NCBI RefSeq assembly: GCF_001758225.1 | Contig: NZ_MAST01000014.1 | Span: 34,987-98,986, forward strand | Direction of reading: 5' to 3' | DNA length: 64,000 nt | Source of the DNA: Humibacillus sp. DSM 29435 | GTDB taxonomy: Bacteria; Actinomycetota; Actinomycetes; Actinomycetales; Dermatophilaceae | Shown: positions 43,781 to 52,401 of the stretch, in pieces | Layout: the number at the start of each line of letters is the position of its first letter | Position numbering within the stretch: the first letter of the stretch is position 1 | The notes under the pieces: generated by a model | What the model was told of the DNA's origin: nothing | Databases searched by the model: none | What the model saw: the letters and a program-made list of their open reading frames with translations, nothing else | Position numbers and translations under genes: made by a program

Positions 43781-44539
43781 TCAGGCCAGGAGCACCTCCG
43801 TGCCACGCGTTCGCGCGGTCTCGAGGATTCTGTGGTCGGCGAGGTCGGTGGTGACCAGCACGGAGACGGAGTCGAGACCGCACACGCGGATCGACCCCTG
43901 ACCGGGGAACTTGCTGTGGTCGGCGAGCAGCACGACTCGGTCGGCGGCCTGGAGGAGGCCCCGTTTGGTGGGCACCTCGACCGACGTCGTGTCGAGCACC
44001 CAGCCGTTCGCGTCGACGCCGCTCGTGCCGAGGAAGACGGTGGTGGCGTGGACCTGGCGCAGCGCGTCCTCGGTGAGCAGGCCGACGAGGGAGTGGTAGC
44101 GACGGCGCAACAACCCTCCGAGCACGATGACGTCGGTGGTCGGGTCGCTGCGCAGCTCGTCGAGCACGGCGAGGCTGGGGGTGATGACGGTGACCGCGCG
44201 CCCCCGCAGCTCGCGGGCCAGAGCGCCGGTGGTCGTGCCGATGTCGAGCAGCACGGTGTCGCCGTCGCGCACGAGATGAGCGGCCCGCCGGGCGATGGCC
44301 TGCTTCTCGATGGCTGCGTCGTCGGCCACCTCGTCGTAGGGCCGGTCGACCTCGGGCTCGCTCGACGGCAGGGGTGCGGCGCCGCCGTGGACCCGCCGCA
44401 CCACGCCCGCGTGGGCCAGCTCGGTCAGGTCTCGGCGGATCGTGGCCGAGCTCACGCCGAACCGATCGACGAGGGACTGGACCGAGACGGCCCCACCTTT
44501 TACCTCGTCGACAATCGCGCGATGTCTCGCATAACGCAC
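43781..44539 (-). CDS. DeoR-family transcriptional regulator of the sugar operon
   Basis: A 252-residue repressor. The N-terminal HTH (about 5-57, VQSLVDRFGVSSATIRRDLT) and RRVHGGA are the DeoR fingerprint, and the C-terminal sugar-phosphate sensor domain has LDIGTTTGALARELRG and LADHSKF. It is the first gene of the ABC operon, 60 bp before the binding-protein gene. Two direct repeats of TTCGCTCACTTC upstream are likely its operators. The inducer is probably a phosphorylated sugar derived from the imported solute. Confidence 0.92.
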   Translation of the reverse strand: MRYARHRAIVDEVKGGAVSVQSLVDRFGVSSATIRRDLTELAHAGVVRRVHGGAAPLPSSEPEVDRPYDEVADDAAIEKQAIARRAAHLVRDGDTVLLDIGTTTGALARELRGRAVTVITPSLAVLDELRSDPTTDVIVLGGLLRRRYHSLVGLLTEDALRQVHATTVFLGTSGVDANGWVLDTTSVEVPTKRGLLQAADRVVLLADHSKFPGQGSIRVCGLDSVSVLVTTDLADHRILETARTRGTEVLLA

Positions 44540-44556
44540 GATCCCACCTTGGCACA

Positions 44557-44588
44557 GAAGTGAGCGAAACCGCGCGGAAGTGAGCGAA
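44557..44588 (-). promoter_or_regulatory. Candidate DeoR operator, two 12-bp direct repeats
   Basis: GAAGTGAGCGAA occurs exactly at 44557-44568 and 44577-44588 on the plus strand (TTCGCTCACTTC on the transcribed side). The copies are 20 bp apart and 18-49 bp upstream of the regulator start, the position expected for an autoregulated DeoR-type promoter. Confidence 0.6.
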
Positions 44589-44680
44589 TTTCTAGCGACG
44601 TTCTGATGACACCAAGGCGCCCCACCACTGCACGGCAGTCGCAGCGTGCAGGCCGCCGGATGCTGCTCGGTGGATGACCG

Positions 44681-46201
44681 TCAGGCGACGATCGTCGCCC
44701 TCTCGACGTCTAGAGCGAGCGGATCCGCAGTGGCCGGCTCCGTCGCCAGCCTGGCGACGAGGCGAGGGGTGACCCCGGCGTAGGCCGACGGTGACACGGG
44801 AAGCAGCCACTGCAGCGCCTTCCGGGCGCCCCCGACGTCGAGACCGAGATCACCCAGCACCTCGTCGATGTTGTGCAGCGAGAAGGGAATGACGTTGGTG
44901 CCGTGGGCGTGCTTTCCGTGCGTGCGCTGCCTCATCCAGGCCAGGCGTTCGCTCACGTGCCGGCGCGCCGCCTCGGGGGATGGCACGCGGTGCGCCCGGG
45001 CCAGGTGCGAACCGATCCACACCGCCGACATCTCGGCCGACAACGGTGAGAAGAGCGAGGAGTTGTACCCGTTGAACGTCAGGTCGGCAACCCCGATCGG
45101 CAGGATCTGTCGGTAGAGCAGGTAGTCGCCGTTCGGGTCGAGAAGCTGACCAGTCACCTCCTCGGACAGGAACGGCACGACCTGGCGGAAGCCGGTTGCG
45201 GCGAGCACCAGATCGGCGGGCACGACGCGTCCGTCGGAGAGCGCGGCGTGCGGCGCCCCGTCGACCACCTGGAGACGGTCGATGACGCAGTCACGGGCCA
45301 CGGCGATCGAGCCGTCCCGCACCCCCGGGAAGAAGCCTTCGGTGGCCAGGCTGACGGTGCTGCGGGCGATGTCACCGAAGCTGCCGTTCGGCACCAGCCC
45401 GAGGTCGGCCAGCCCCAGCTGCCGCACGGTGGCGGCACCGACACTGCCGAGCATGCCGTTGGCCACCGTCGAGTCGCGGGCGTGCAGCACCCGCTCCGCC
45501 CCTGACACGCGGCGGTAGCGGAACAGCCCCTCGCCGAGACGGGTGAGCATGAGGAACTTGTAGTTGAGCACTCCGCCCAGCTTGCGCGGCAGCTTCCAGA
45601 GCAGCTCCCGGGTCACGACGGTGGTCGACGAGGCAGTCTTCGACACCTCGACCGCGACGTCGCACGCCGACTTCCCGTAGCCGACCACCACCACGTGGCG
45701 ACCGGCCGTGGCCGTGTGGTCGCGCAGCTCACCCGCCGGGGCGATCTCGCCACCGGCCGCCCGGAACTGCTCCTCGCCGGGATACTGCGGCACGAACGGC
45801 GTCGAGAAGATCCCGTTGGCCACGACCAGGTGGTCGTAGTGCGTGGACTCGGTGGCGGTGTGCAGGTCCCAGCCGCCCGGGTCGGCGGGAACGGCACTCG
45901 TGACCTCGGTGCCGAGCCGGAGCGTGGACGACAGGTCGAAACGAGCGACGTAGCTCTCGAGATAGGCCTGAACCTGCTCACCGCTGGGCCACTCGGGATA
46001 GGCCTCGGGCATCGGGTGGTCGGAGAAGGCGTACGTGCCCTTGTTGTTCTGCGTGCGCAGTCCGGGGTAGCGACGGGTCGCGCTCCACACCCCACCGACG
46101 TCGGGCGTCTTGTCGTAGACGGTGACGTCGTGGTCGAGGGCGGTGAGTACCTTGGCTGTCGCGAGGCCGGAGAAACCGGCCCCGATGATCGCAATCTTCA
46201 T
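44681..46201 (-). CDS. Flavin-containing monooxygenase-like protein
   Basis: A 506-residue FAD/NADPH enzyme. The FAD Rossmann motif GAGFSG (7-12) is at the N-terminus, YPGLRTQNNKGTYAFSDHPM follows, and a second Rossmann motif VVVGYGKSACD (about 173-183) binds NADPH. LVLAATGFRQVVPF is the ATG-type motif of the family. FMOs and Baeyer-Villiger-like enzymes oxygenate soft nucleophiles or ketones, and the substrate here is unknown. ATG 46201 follows AAGGA at about 6 nt. No partner genes are adjacent, and the two-component system upstream on the same strand is 138 bp away. Confidence 0.87.
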   Translation of the reverse strand: MKIAIIGAGFSGLATAKVLTALDHDVTVYDKTPDVGGVWSATRRYPGLRTQNNKGTYAFSDHPMPEAYPEWPSGEQVQAYLESYVARFDLSSTLRLGTEVTSAVPADPGGWDLHTATESTHYDHLVVANGIFSTPFVPQYPGEEQFRAAGGEIAPAGELRDHTATAGRHVVVVGYGKSACDVAVEVSKTASSTTVVTRELLWKLPRKLGGVLNYKFLMLTRLGEGLFRYRRVSGAERVLHARDSTVANGMLGSVGAATVRQLGLADLGLVPNGSFGDIARSTVSLATEGFFPGVRDGSIAVARDCVIDRLQVVDGAPHAALSDGRVVPADLVLAATGFRQVVPFLSEEVTGQLLDPNGDYLLYRQILPIGVADLTFNGYNSSLFSPLSAEMSAVWIGSHLARAHRVPSPEAARRHVSERLAWMRQRTHGKHAHGTNVIPFSLHNIDEVLGDLGLDVGGARKALQWLLPVSPSAYAGVTPRLVARLATEPATADPLALDVERATIVA

Positions 46202-46339
46202 GGAGTTCCTTCTGTGCAGGGCTGAGCGAACGGCGACGAGACGTACAACCACGGAGGCGTCGAGGCGCTTCGTGATACACGTTTGCTGTCCCGGATGTCC
46301 GGCATGAGCACGTCGGATGCCGCGCGAGGTCGCGAACGC

Positions 46340-47038
46340 TCAGGGCGTGACGAGGCCGTGGGTGTAGGCGTAGCTGACGGCGTGCGCCCGGTCGCGCAGG
46401 TGCGCCTTGGCGAAGAGGTTGTTGATGTGGGTCTTGACCGTCGCCTCGCTCACGAAGAGCCGGCGAGCGATCTCGCGGTTGCTGAGGCCCTCTGCGATGA
46501 GGGCCAGCACTTCGCTCTCGCGGGGGGTCAGCCCATCGGTGGCCGCGGGCGGCGCACCCGCCGAGCCTGCGGATGGCTGCTGCTCGGCCATCGACGTACC
46601 GACCGACCGGCTGACGGCGGCCGACACGAGGCGGGCCTGGACGGCCCGGTCGAGCACCGACTGACCTGCAGCGGCGGCTCGGATCGCGGCCGCGATCTCA
46701 CCACGGCCGGCATCCTTGGTCAGGTAGCCACGCGCTCCGGCCTGCAGCGCCGAGAGGATCGAGGTCTCGTCGTCGAAGGTGGTCAGCACGATGACGGCAG
46801 TGTCGGGCGCATGCTCCGCCACCTGCGCCGTGGCCGCGGCGCCGTCCATGACCGGCATCCGCAGGTCGGTGAGCAGCACGTCAGGCCGCAGGGCGAGAAC
46901 GCGCTCGACGGCGACCTCGCCGTTCTCGGCAGCGGCGACCACATCGATGTCTTCCTCGAGGTCGAGCATCATGGCCAGCGCCTCGCGGATGACGGTCTGG
47001 TCGTCGGCCACGACCACCCGAATCGTCTTGCCAGTCAT
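46340..47038 (-). CDS. NarL/LuxR-type response regulator
   Basis: A 232-residue regulator. The receiver domain (about 1-125) has the acidic pair ADDQ, phosphoacceptor Asp58 in LLTDLRMPVMDG and the conserved Lys in YLTKDAG. A LuxR HTH (about 165-225) has LTPRESEVLALIAEGLSNRE and VKTHINNLFAKA. Its ATG overlaps the histidine kinase stop (ATGA), so the pair is co-translated. It likely binds the repeats in the promoter region between the kinase gene and the divergent membrane-protein gene. Confidence 0.95.
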   Translation of the reverse strand: MTGKTIRVVVADDQTVIREALAMMLDLEEDIDVVAAAENGEVAVERVLALRPDVLLTDLRMPVMDGAAATAQVAEHAPDTAVIVLTTFDDETSILSALQAGARGYLTKDAGRGEIAAAIRAAAAGQSVLDRAVQARLVSAAVSRSVGTSMAEQQPSAGSAGAPPAATDGLTPRESEVLALIAEGLSNREIARRLFVSEATVKTHINNLFAKAHLRDRAHAVSYAYTHGLVTP

Positions 47039-48306
47039 GGCATCTCCTTCGCTTCCGGTCGGTCGGAGGAGCCAGGGGCGCCGGGCTTCGCAACGACCAG
47101 CGTCAGCCGCACCAGCCAGCCGCCGGCCCACCGTGGGTCGAGGGCGTCGTCGATGGTCACCGGGCCCGCCGTCACCGTGGCTCCGACCAGTGCAGCACGT
47201 TCTCGCATGCCGAGCAGGCCCATCCCACCTCCGACGGATGCCGGCCGCGCTGAGTCGGGTGCGGCCTCCGCCGCCCGGTCCGGTGCCGCGTTGACGACCA
47301 TCAGCCGTAGTTGGCTGCTGAGGGTGTCGCTCTCGAGCCGAACCAGCAGCGGGGCGCCGGGGGCGTGTCGGCGGGCGTTGGTCAGTGCCTCCTGGGCCAC
47401 CCGGATGACCGTCTGGGCTCGTTCGGTGCCGAGGTCGGGAACCACGCCGACGACGTGCAGCCGTTCGCCGTGCCCCGCCACGAGATGCTCCAGCGCGGGT
47501 ACCAGATCGATGGTGTCCTCCCGCAGGGCGCCGACCGCGCGGCGGGCCTCGACCAGGCCCTCGACGACGAGGCTCCGCGCCGAGCGCACCCGGTCGCGAG
47601 CCTCGGCAGCGCGGCCCTTGTCGAACAGTGCGTCGGCCAGCTCGAGCTGCAGGTTGACCCCCGAGAGTGAGTGCGCGAGCAGGTCGTGGATCTCGCGCGC
47701 CACCCGAGCCCGCTCGGCCAGGGTGGCCGCGTGGGCATCGGACTCGGCTGCCCGCTGGGTCTGCTCGACGAGCCGGCCCATCGTCTCCAGCGCCTGTGCG
47801 CGGCTGCGCCGGGCGATACCGAAGGCGACACAGGCCCCGGCGGTAAGGGGGGGCCAGAGCGGGAAGTCGGCCATGTTCGGGTGCAGCACCAGCCCGAGCA
47901 CTCCCACTGCTGACACGAGTGCCGCCACGACGATGGCGCGCGGCGTCGCCAACCGGCTACCGGCGCTGATGGCCACGACGTAGGCGTAGGCCACGCCCCA
48001 GCTGGCCGGGTCGTGGGCGTAGAGCAGTCCGGCGGCGACGGCGCCGACGAGTGCGATGGCGAACTGGCGGCGTTCGCCCGCCTGAGCCGGGGTGCGCATC
48101 CGCACCACCGACACGACGACGTTGCCCGCGAGAAGCAGTGCGCCCCAGAGGCCGGCTCCGGTGATCCCGAGCGGCGTCACGGTGGCGAGCGACAGGGCCA
48201 GCGTGGCGACGGCGAGCACCCCTTGGACCGCGAGGGTCGGTTCACCGGCCCCAGTGGGGCTCGGCGGCATCTGGGGGCGCACCCATCTCTTGAGCTGCTC
48301 GGTCAC
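47035..48306 (-). CDS. HisKA_3-type sensor histidine kinase
   Basis: A 423-residue membrane kinase. The N-terminal third has about six helices with little extracytoplasmic sequence, so the signal is probably sensed in or at the membrane. The DHp domain has the phosphorylated His in REIHDLLAHSLSG, followed by the HATPase region with NARRHAPGAP and GGMGLLGMRERAALVG. This is the DesK/LiaS-like class that partners NarL regulators. GTG 48306 is used because the hydrophobic region starts about 30 residues later. It is divergent from a small membrane-protein gene. Confidence 0.93.
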   Translation of the reverse strand: MTEQLKRWVRPQMPPSPTGAGEPTLAVQGVLAVATLALSLATVTPLGITGAGLWGALLLAGNVVVSVVRMRTPAQAGERRQFAIALVGAVAAGLLYAHDPASWGVAYAYVVAISAGSRLATPRAIVVAALVSAVGVLGLVLHPNMADFPLWPPLTAGACVAFGIARRSRAQALETMGRLVEQTQRAAESDAHAATLAERARVAREIHDLLAHSLSGVNLQLELADALFDKGRAAEARDRVRSARSLVVEGLVEARRAVGALREDTIDLVPALEHLVAGHGERLHVVGVVPDLGTERAQTVIRVAQEALTNARRHAPGAPLLVRLESDTLSSQLRLMVVNAAPDRAAEAAPDSARPASVGGGMGLLGMRERAALVGATVTAGPVTIDDALDPRWAGGWLVRLTLVVAKPGAPGSSDRPEAKEMP

Positions 48307-48361
48307 GGCCTCAGTGTTCCAAACCCGGTGGTCCGTCGGGACACAGAGATCCCTCGACGCG

Positions 48362-48418
48362 GGTGGAGATCGCGTCTCCACCCGGTCTCCACTCCCTCTC
48401 CATCCGGTCTCCACTCGC
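48362..48418. repeat. Four 11-bp tandem repeats in the divergent promoter region
   Basis: TCTCCA[CT] recurs at 48375, 48386, 48397 and 48408, exactly 11 bp apart, within units of the form TCTCCACCCGG or TCTCCACTCCC. An inverted copy, GGTGGAGA (48362-48369), pairs with TCTCCACC (48375-48382). One-turn spacing on one face of the helix suggests cooperative binding of a regulator. The array lies between the histidine kinase and the 187-residue membrane protein. Confidence 0.75.
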
Positions 48419-48533
48419 AGGCCGATTCGCGGCGCTGCCGATCCGACGAGTCTGGTTATCAGCAGCAACGGCGCACCGACCGCCACACCACAGACCCTCT
48501 CCCGAGCGGGAGACCACAGCCCAAGGAGTCACC

Positions 48534-49097
48534 ATGTCAGACCTCGCCCAGGCCGCCCTCATCAGCGGAGGCATCTTCGCCGTCGTCATGCTCACCCAGT
48601 TCGGCCGCCGCGCCAACCGCACCATGAGCGCCCTGCGGCCCGTCATCATGGTCGTGCTCGTCGGGTACGGCTACCTCGCCGGGGCGCCCACCGACGCCAC
48701 GTCGGTCAATGTCTATCTCGCCGCGGTCGGTGTCGGCCTGATCTTCGCGGCCGGTGCGGTCGCAGCCACCCGGGTCGAGGTCGACCGCCTCACCGGCAAG
48801 GCCTACACCATCTGCGGTCTCGGCTTCGTCGCCGTCTGGCTCGTCGCCGTGGCCGCCCGGCTGATCTTCATCTGGCTTGTCGAGAACAACCTCTGGGCCC
48901 GCAACGAGTTCGGCACCTTCATGATCAGCCACCACGTCGACTTCGCCGTCATCGCCCCGTTCTTCGTCATCTGGGCCTTGACCATGGTGCTGGCCCGGGT
49001 GGCCGTCGTGCAGCTGCGCATCCGTCACGAGCTGCTGGCCGCCGTCGCCGCTGCCCCCGCCGCCGTCAGGCAGGAGCGCGTCTCCGTCGGCAGCTGA
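48534..49097 (+). CDS. Small integral membrane protein divergent from the two-component system
   Basis: A 187-residue protein with five predicted helices (about 7-22, 36-53, 62-80, 92-115 and 133-158). It resembles CcdC/DUF1453-type membrane proteins in size and layout, but I cannot confirm the family. ATG 48534 follows AAGGAG at about 7 nt. Divergence from a HisKA_3/NarL pair, with a repeat array in between, suggests it is a target of that system, as is common for membrane-stress systems. The C-terminal tail is cytoplasmic and basic. Confidence 0.75.
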   Translation: MSDLAQAALISGGIFAVVMLTQFGRRANRTMSALRPVIMVVLVGYGYLAGAPTDATSVNVYLAAVGVGLIFAAGAVAATRVEVDRLTGKAYTICGLGFVAVWLVAVAARLIFIWLVENNLWARNEFGTFMISHHVDFAVIAPFFVIWALTMVLARVAVVQLRIRHELLAAVAAAPAAVRQERVSVGS

Positions 49098-49222
49098 TGG
49101 CGAAGCACCGAAGCACCGAACCACCGATGCACCGGATGCCGTTGGGCCAGCGAGTGATCGCCGGCCCAACGGCATCCTGCGTCTGGGGTGCGGGTGAGCA
49201 AGGGGCTCGCTACCGTCTGGGC

Positions 49223-50884
49223 ATGGTCGTGACGGGGGAGACGCCACAGTTCGAGCACGAGTCGGAGCGACTCGTCTGGCAGCGGCTGGCGGCGACCGTG
49301 GGCCCCGACACGCTGCTTGTACCGAACCTGCGGCTCACCTCCGAGCTGAAAGACCATGAGCTCGACCTCGTCGTACTCATGCCCGGTGTCGGCATCGTCG
49401 TGGTCGAGGTCAAGGGCGGCAGCGTCTCGGTCGACGAGCAGGGGCGGTGGTGGACCGGCGGTGGTGGTCGTCGGCACCCGGTGCGCCCCGTCGAACAGTG
49501 CCGTGACGGCAAGTACGTGCTGAGAGAGTTCGTCGAGAAGGACCCGCGATGGCGGTCGAAGCACAGCCGGGTGCGGTGGGGGCACGCCATCGTCGTGCCG
49601 TACACCGACCTGCACGACGACTTCGCCACCACCGACTGTCCGCGGTGGATGATCAGTGGCCGGGGCGACCTCGACGCGTTGGCGGGCCGCATCCGCGACG
49701 TGGCTGCACGGCAGGAGAACGACCAGCGGGTGCCGAGCCAGGACGACGTCGACCTCATCCTCGAGATCCTCACCGGGCGCTGCCTACCGACTTATGACGT
49801 CGCCGCGGAGGCCGACGAGCGTGAGGCCGCCGCCGACCGGCTCACCCTCGAACAGGCGACCCTGCTCAAGATCACGCGGTTGCTGCCACGGCTAGAGATT
49901 CGCGGGGGAGCCGGCTCGGGTAAGACGATCCTGGCCCTGACGCAGGCGAAAGATCTGACCCGCGGCCAGGGTGACCGCAAGCCGCAACGCGTGGCCCTGG
50001 TCTGCTACTCGCTGGGCCTCAGCTGCTACTTCTCGCGGCAGCTGGCCGGTGCGCCGCGCAACCACCGGCCCGCCTTCGTCGGCTCCTTCGAGGCGCTCGC
50101 CAACGAGTGGGGCGTCGAGACGACCTCGCACGACCGCAACGACGCGTCGTTCTGGGAGCGCGAGCTCGCCGAGCGGATGACCGAGCGGGCCCACGACCTT
50201 CCCGACGGGAAGCGCTTCGACGCCGTGATCGTCGACGAGGCGCAGGACTTCGCCGACCACTGGTGGCAGCCCCTGATGGCCGCTCTGCGCGACCCCGAGA
50301 CCGGTGGCCTCTACGTCTACAGCGACGAGAACCAGCGGATCTTCGCCCGCTTCGGCCAGCCCCCGGTGCCGCTCGTGCCGTTGGTGCTCGACCACAACCT
50401 GCGCAACACCCGTCAGATCGCGCGCGCCTTCGGGCCGCTGGCGCCGATGCGCATGCAGCTGAGGGGCGGCGACGGCTCCGACGTCACGTTCGTGCCGTGC
50501 GCCAGCGACGCTGTGGTCGACACCGGCGACGACCAGGTCGAGCGGCTGCTGGATGCCGGGTGGCGGCCGGAGCACATCGCCCTGCTCACGATGGGGTCCC
50601 GTCACCCGATCCAGAAGGAGCGACAGGAGAACGACGGCCACCTCGGCTACTGGCGCTCGTTCTGGGAGAACGACGACGTCTTCTACGGTCACGTGCTCGG
50701 CTGCAAGGGGCTGGAGCGGCGTGCGGTCGTGCTCTGCGTGAACTCGACCAAGCCGGAACGGGCCCGCGAGATGCTCTACGTCGGCATGTCACGCGCCACT
50801 GACCAGCTCGTCGTGGTGGGCGACCCCGTGTTCGTGCGCGAGATCGGCGGTGACCGCGTGGCTCACCACCTCGGCATCAGCTGA
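49223..50884 (+). CDS. NERD-nuclease/UvrD-like helicase fusion
   Basis: A 553-residue protein. The N-terminal NERD domain (about 10-125) retains a PD-(D/E)xK-type site: Asp48 in ELDLV and Glu62-x-Lys64 in VEVKGG. A superfamily-1 helicase core follows: Walker A GGAGSGKT (228-235), Walker B VIVDEAQDF (335-343), a motif with DHNLRNT, and YVGMSRATDQL (519-529). Such proteins probably cut and translocate on nucleic acids, and several defence systems use NERD or UvrD-like modules, but many homologues are solitary and uncharacterised. It starts 6 nt after a TACCGT -10 candidate (49211-49216), so the mRNA is probably leaderless. It has no obvious partner gene. Confidence 0.88.
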   Translation: MVVTGETPQFEHESERLVWQRLAATVGPDTLLVPNLRLTSELKDHELDLVVLMPGVGIVVVEVKGGSVSVDEQGRWWTGGGGRRHPVRPVEQCRDGKYVLREFVEKDPRWRSKHSRVRWGHAIVVPYTDLHDDFATTDCPRWMISGRGDLDALAGRIRDVAARQENDQRVPSQDDVDLILEILTGRCLPTYDVAAEADEREAAADRLTLEQATLLKITRLLPRLEIRGGAGSGKTILALTQAKDLTRGQGDRKPQRVALVCYSLGLSCYFSRQLAGAPRNHRPAFVGSFEALANEWGVETTSHDRNDASFWERELAERMTERAHDLPDGKRFDAVIVDEAQDFADHWWQPLMAALRDPETGGLYVYSDENQRIFARFGQPPVPLVPLVLDHNLRNTRQIARAFGPLAPMRMQLRGGDGSDVTFVPCASDAVVDTGDDQVERLLDAGWRPEHIALLTMGSRHPIQKERQENDGHLGYWRSFWENDDVFYGHVLGCKGLERRAVVLCVNSTKPERAREMLYVGMSRATDQLVVVGDPVFVREIGGDRVAHHLGIS

Positions 50885-50970
50885 GCAGCAGCCCGGGCTA
50901 CGACGACATGGGCTCCTCCTCCGGCGTCGCTGGTTGACTCAGCGCCGTAAGCGCACTGACCCTTCTCACC

Positions 50971-51147
50971 GTGATCGTCGTGATCGCGTTCACGGTGTGG
51001 TTGCTGCCCAACGTGGCCCCGCCCAGGTATCAGGGGCCGGGCGTTCGCCTCCTCAGAGACAGCGAGCGTGAATCTGCCCGCCGTACGCCACCGCCACGCA
51101 CTGGACGAACAGTTAGGAAGCGCCGATGGTCAAGCCGACCACCCTGA
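50971..51147 (+). CDS. Small single-helix membrane ORF, possibly broken at its 5' end
   Basis: From GTG 50971 this frame encodes 58 residues: a hydrophobic helix (VIVVIAFTVWLLPNVAPP) and a basic Arg-rich tail. The frame extends upstream as LSAVSALTLLT to a TGA at 50935-50937, and upstream of that TGA the same frame has ATG 50908 encoding MGSSSGVAG. The layout suggests a single-helix protein interrupted after nine codons, or an internal GTG start. No strong Shine-Dalgarno sequence precedes the GTG. Its 3' end overlaps the methyltransferase start by 22 bp. Confidence 0.4.
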   Translation: MIVVIAFTVWLLPNVAPPRYQGPGVRLLRDSERESARRTPPPRTGRTVRKRRWSSRPP

Positions 51148-52313
51148 TGGCCCTGGAGGACTACGCGGTCCCCGCCGAGCGTGATCTGCGTCGTGAGGGT
51201 GGAGTCTCGCCCGGCAAGCACGCGACGTCGTCCTCCCGGAGGGATGGAACCGCTGTTCGCACGGCGGTCGGGGTGGTGGACCGGTGCCCGGAGCGCTATC
51301 ACCGCTTCGAGCACACCGACCGGTGGGCCGACTCACACAAGGCGAGGATCGATACCCGCATCAGGCAGCTCATCGCAATGGGGTACCACGGGGATGCGTC
51401 CAAAGATCTGACCAGAACCAGATCCGTGATCGACATGACCAACCCGGCCACCCAGGAACTGGGAAAAGCGATGCCCACCATCGCCGCGTGGTTCAAGCTC
51501 ATTCCGCGAGCGGTTGCGCTGGACATCATCTATGACCCCGAGAAGGGCCGCCTCTGCAACGGCGTCGTACTCGATGAGGAGTCGATCAGATGGTTCAAGA
51601 ACATCGATGACGCCATCGGCATCCGAAGCCGTGCGGCTGTCCTCCGAGAGCTGCTGCTGCACGAGGCCGACAAGTCGGGATGCATCGCCGTGGCATCGCT
51701 CGCCTGCGGGGCCGCCCAGCCGGTGTTGGAGACCATGGCCGAGCTGCTGCGTGACGGGCGAGCCGCCGACTCCAGCGTGACCCTCGTCGACCTGGATCGC
51801 GAGTCGCTGGGGATGGCTGTGCGGTTGGCCGACCAACACGGGATCACCGATCGAGTCACCACGGTGACGGGCAACATCCTCAGTCTGAACGGAATCGATA
51901 TTGCTCCGGGTCCCCACCTCGAGAGCGGCGCAGGGGTGGGCTACGACGTCGTCGAAGCGCTCGGGTTCCTGGAGTACCTTCCGCCGGAGAACCAGGAGTC
52001 CTACACCTACAACGGGGTGGTGGACGAAAAGCGAAGCCGGGCCGGGGCCGTCGTCTTTCTGAAGAACGCCTACGACCTGGTCAAGCCCGGCGGGCTGCTG
52101 ATCTTCGGCAACATGCTCGATGAGACACACAAGCAGCTCGAGTTCACCCTCAACACCGTTCAGTGGCCGCACATCCAGCCGCGGTCGATCAAGAAGATGC
52201 TGCAGATCATTGCTGCAGCCGGAGTTGACCCTGCTGCTGAGGTGGACATCTACTGTCCAACCGACGGCGTGTACGCGGTCTACGCGATCAGAAAACCGTG
52301 CGTACAGAAGTGA
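51126..52313 (+). CDS. Class I SAM-dependent methyltransferase
   Basis: A 395-residue protein with a Rossmann-type methyltransferase core at about 185-330: motif I VASLACGAA (188-196), motif II VTLVDLDRESL (218-228), a motif with VVEALGFLEYLPPEN (275-289) and KPGGLLIFGNM. The N-terminal 110 residues are charged and partly low-complexity and are not part of the core. ATG 51126 has AGGAAG 6 nt upstream, but a start at Met85 or Met104 cannot be excluded. The gene is less GC-rich than its neighbours (long A-containing codon stretches around 51380-51620), a hint of transfer. Substrate unknown. It converges on the HNH gene. Confidence 0.8.
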   Translation: MVKPTTLMALEDYAVPAERDLRREGGVSPGKHATSSSRRDGTAVRTAVGVVDRCPERYHRFEHTDRWADSHKARIDTRIRQLIAMGYHGDASKDLTRTRSVIDMTNPATQELGKAMPTIAAWFKLIPRAVALDIIYDPEKGRLCNGVVLDEESIRWFKNIDDAIGIRSRAAVLRELLLHEADKSGCIAVASLACGAAQPVLETMAELLRDGRAADSSVTLVDLDRESLGMAVRLADQHGITDRVTTVTGNILSLNGIDIAPGPHLESGAGVGYDVVEALGFLEYLPPENQESYTYNGVVDEKRSRAGAVVFLKNAYDLVKPGGLLIFGNMLDETHKQLEFTLNTVQWPHIQPRSIKKMLQIIAAAGVDPAAEVDIYCPTDGVYAVYAIRKPCVQK

Positions 52314-52401
52314 TGCGGGTCTCGGCGGTATCCGGTACGTGTGCATAGCCGGCCGACAGAGGCAGGCACCGTCCGGCAGGCGGGCGAAGTTTGGAGACGG
52401 G

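Noticed and set aside
50935..50937. TGA in the small membrane ORF as a selenocysteine codon
   Set aside because: There is no SECIS-like hairpin directly downstream and the product resembles no selenoprotein; nonsense mutation or an internal start is simpler.
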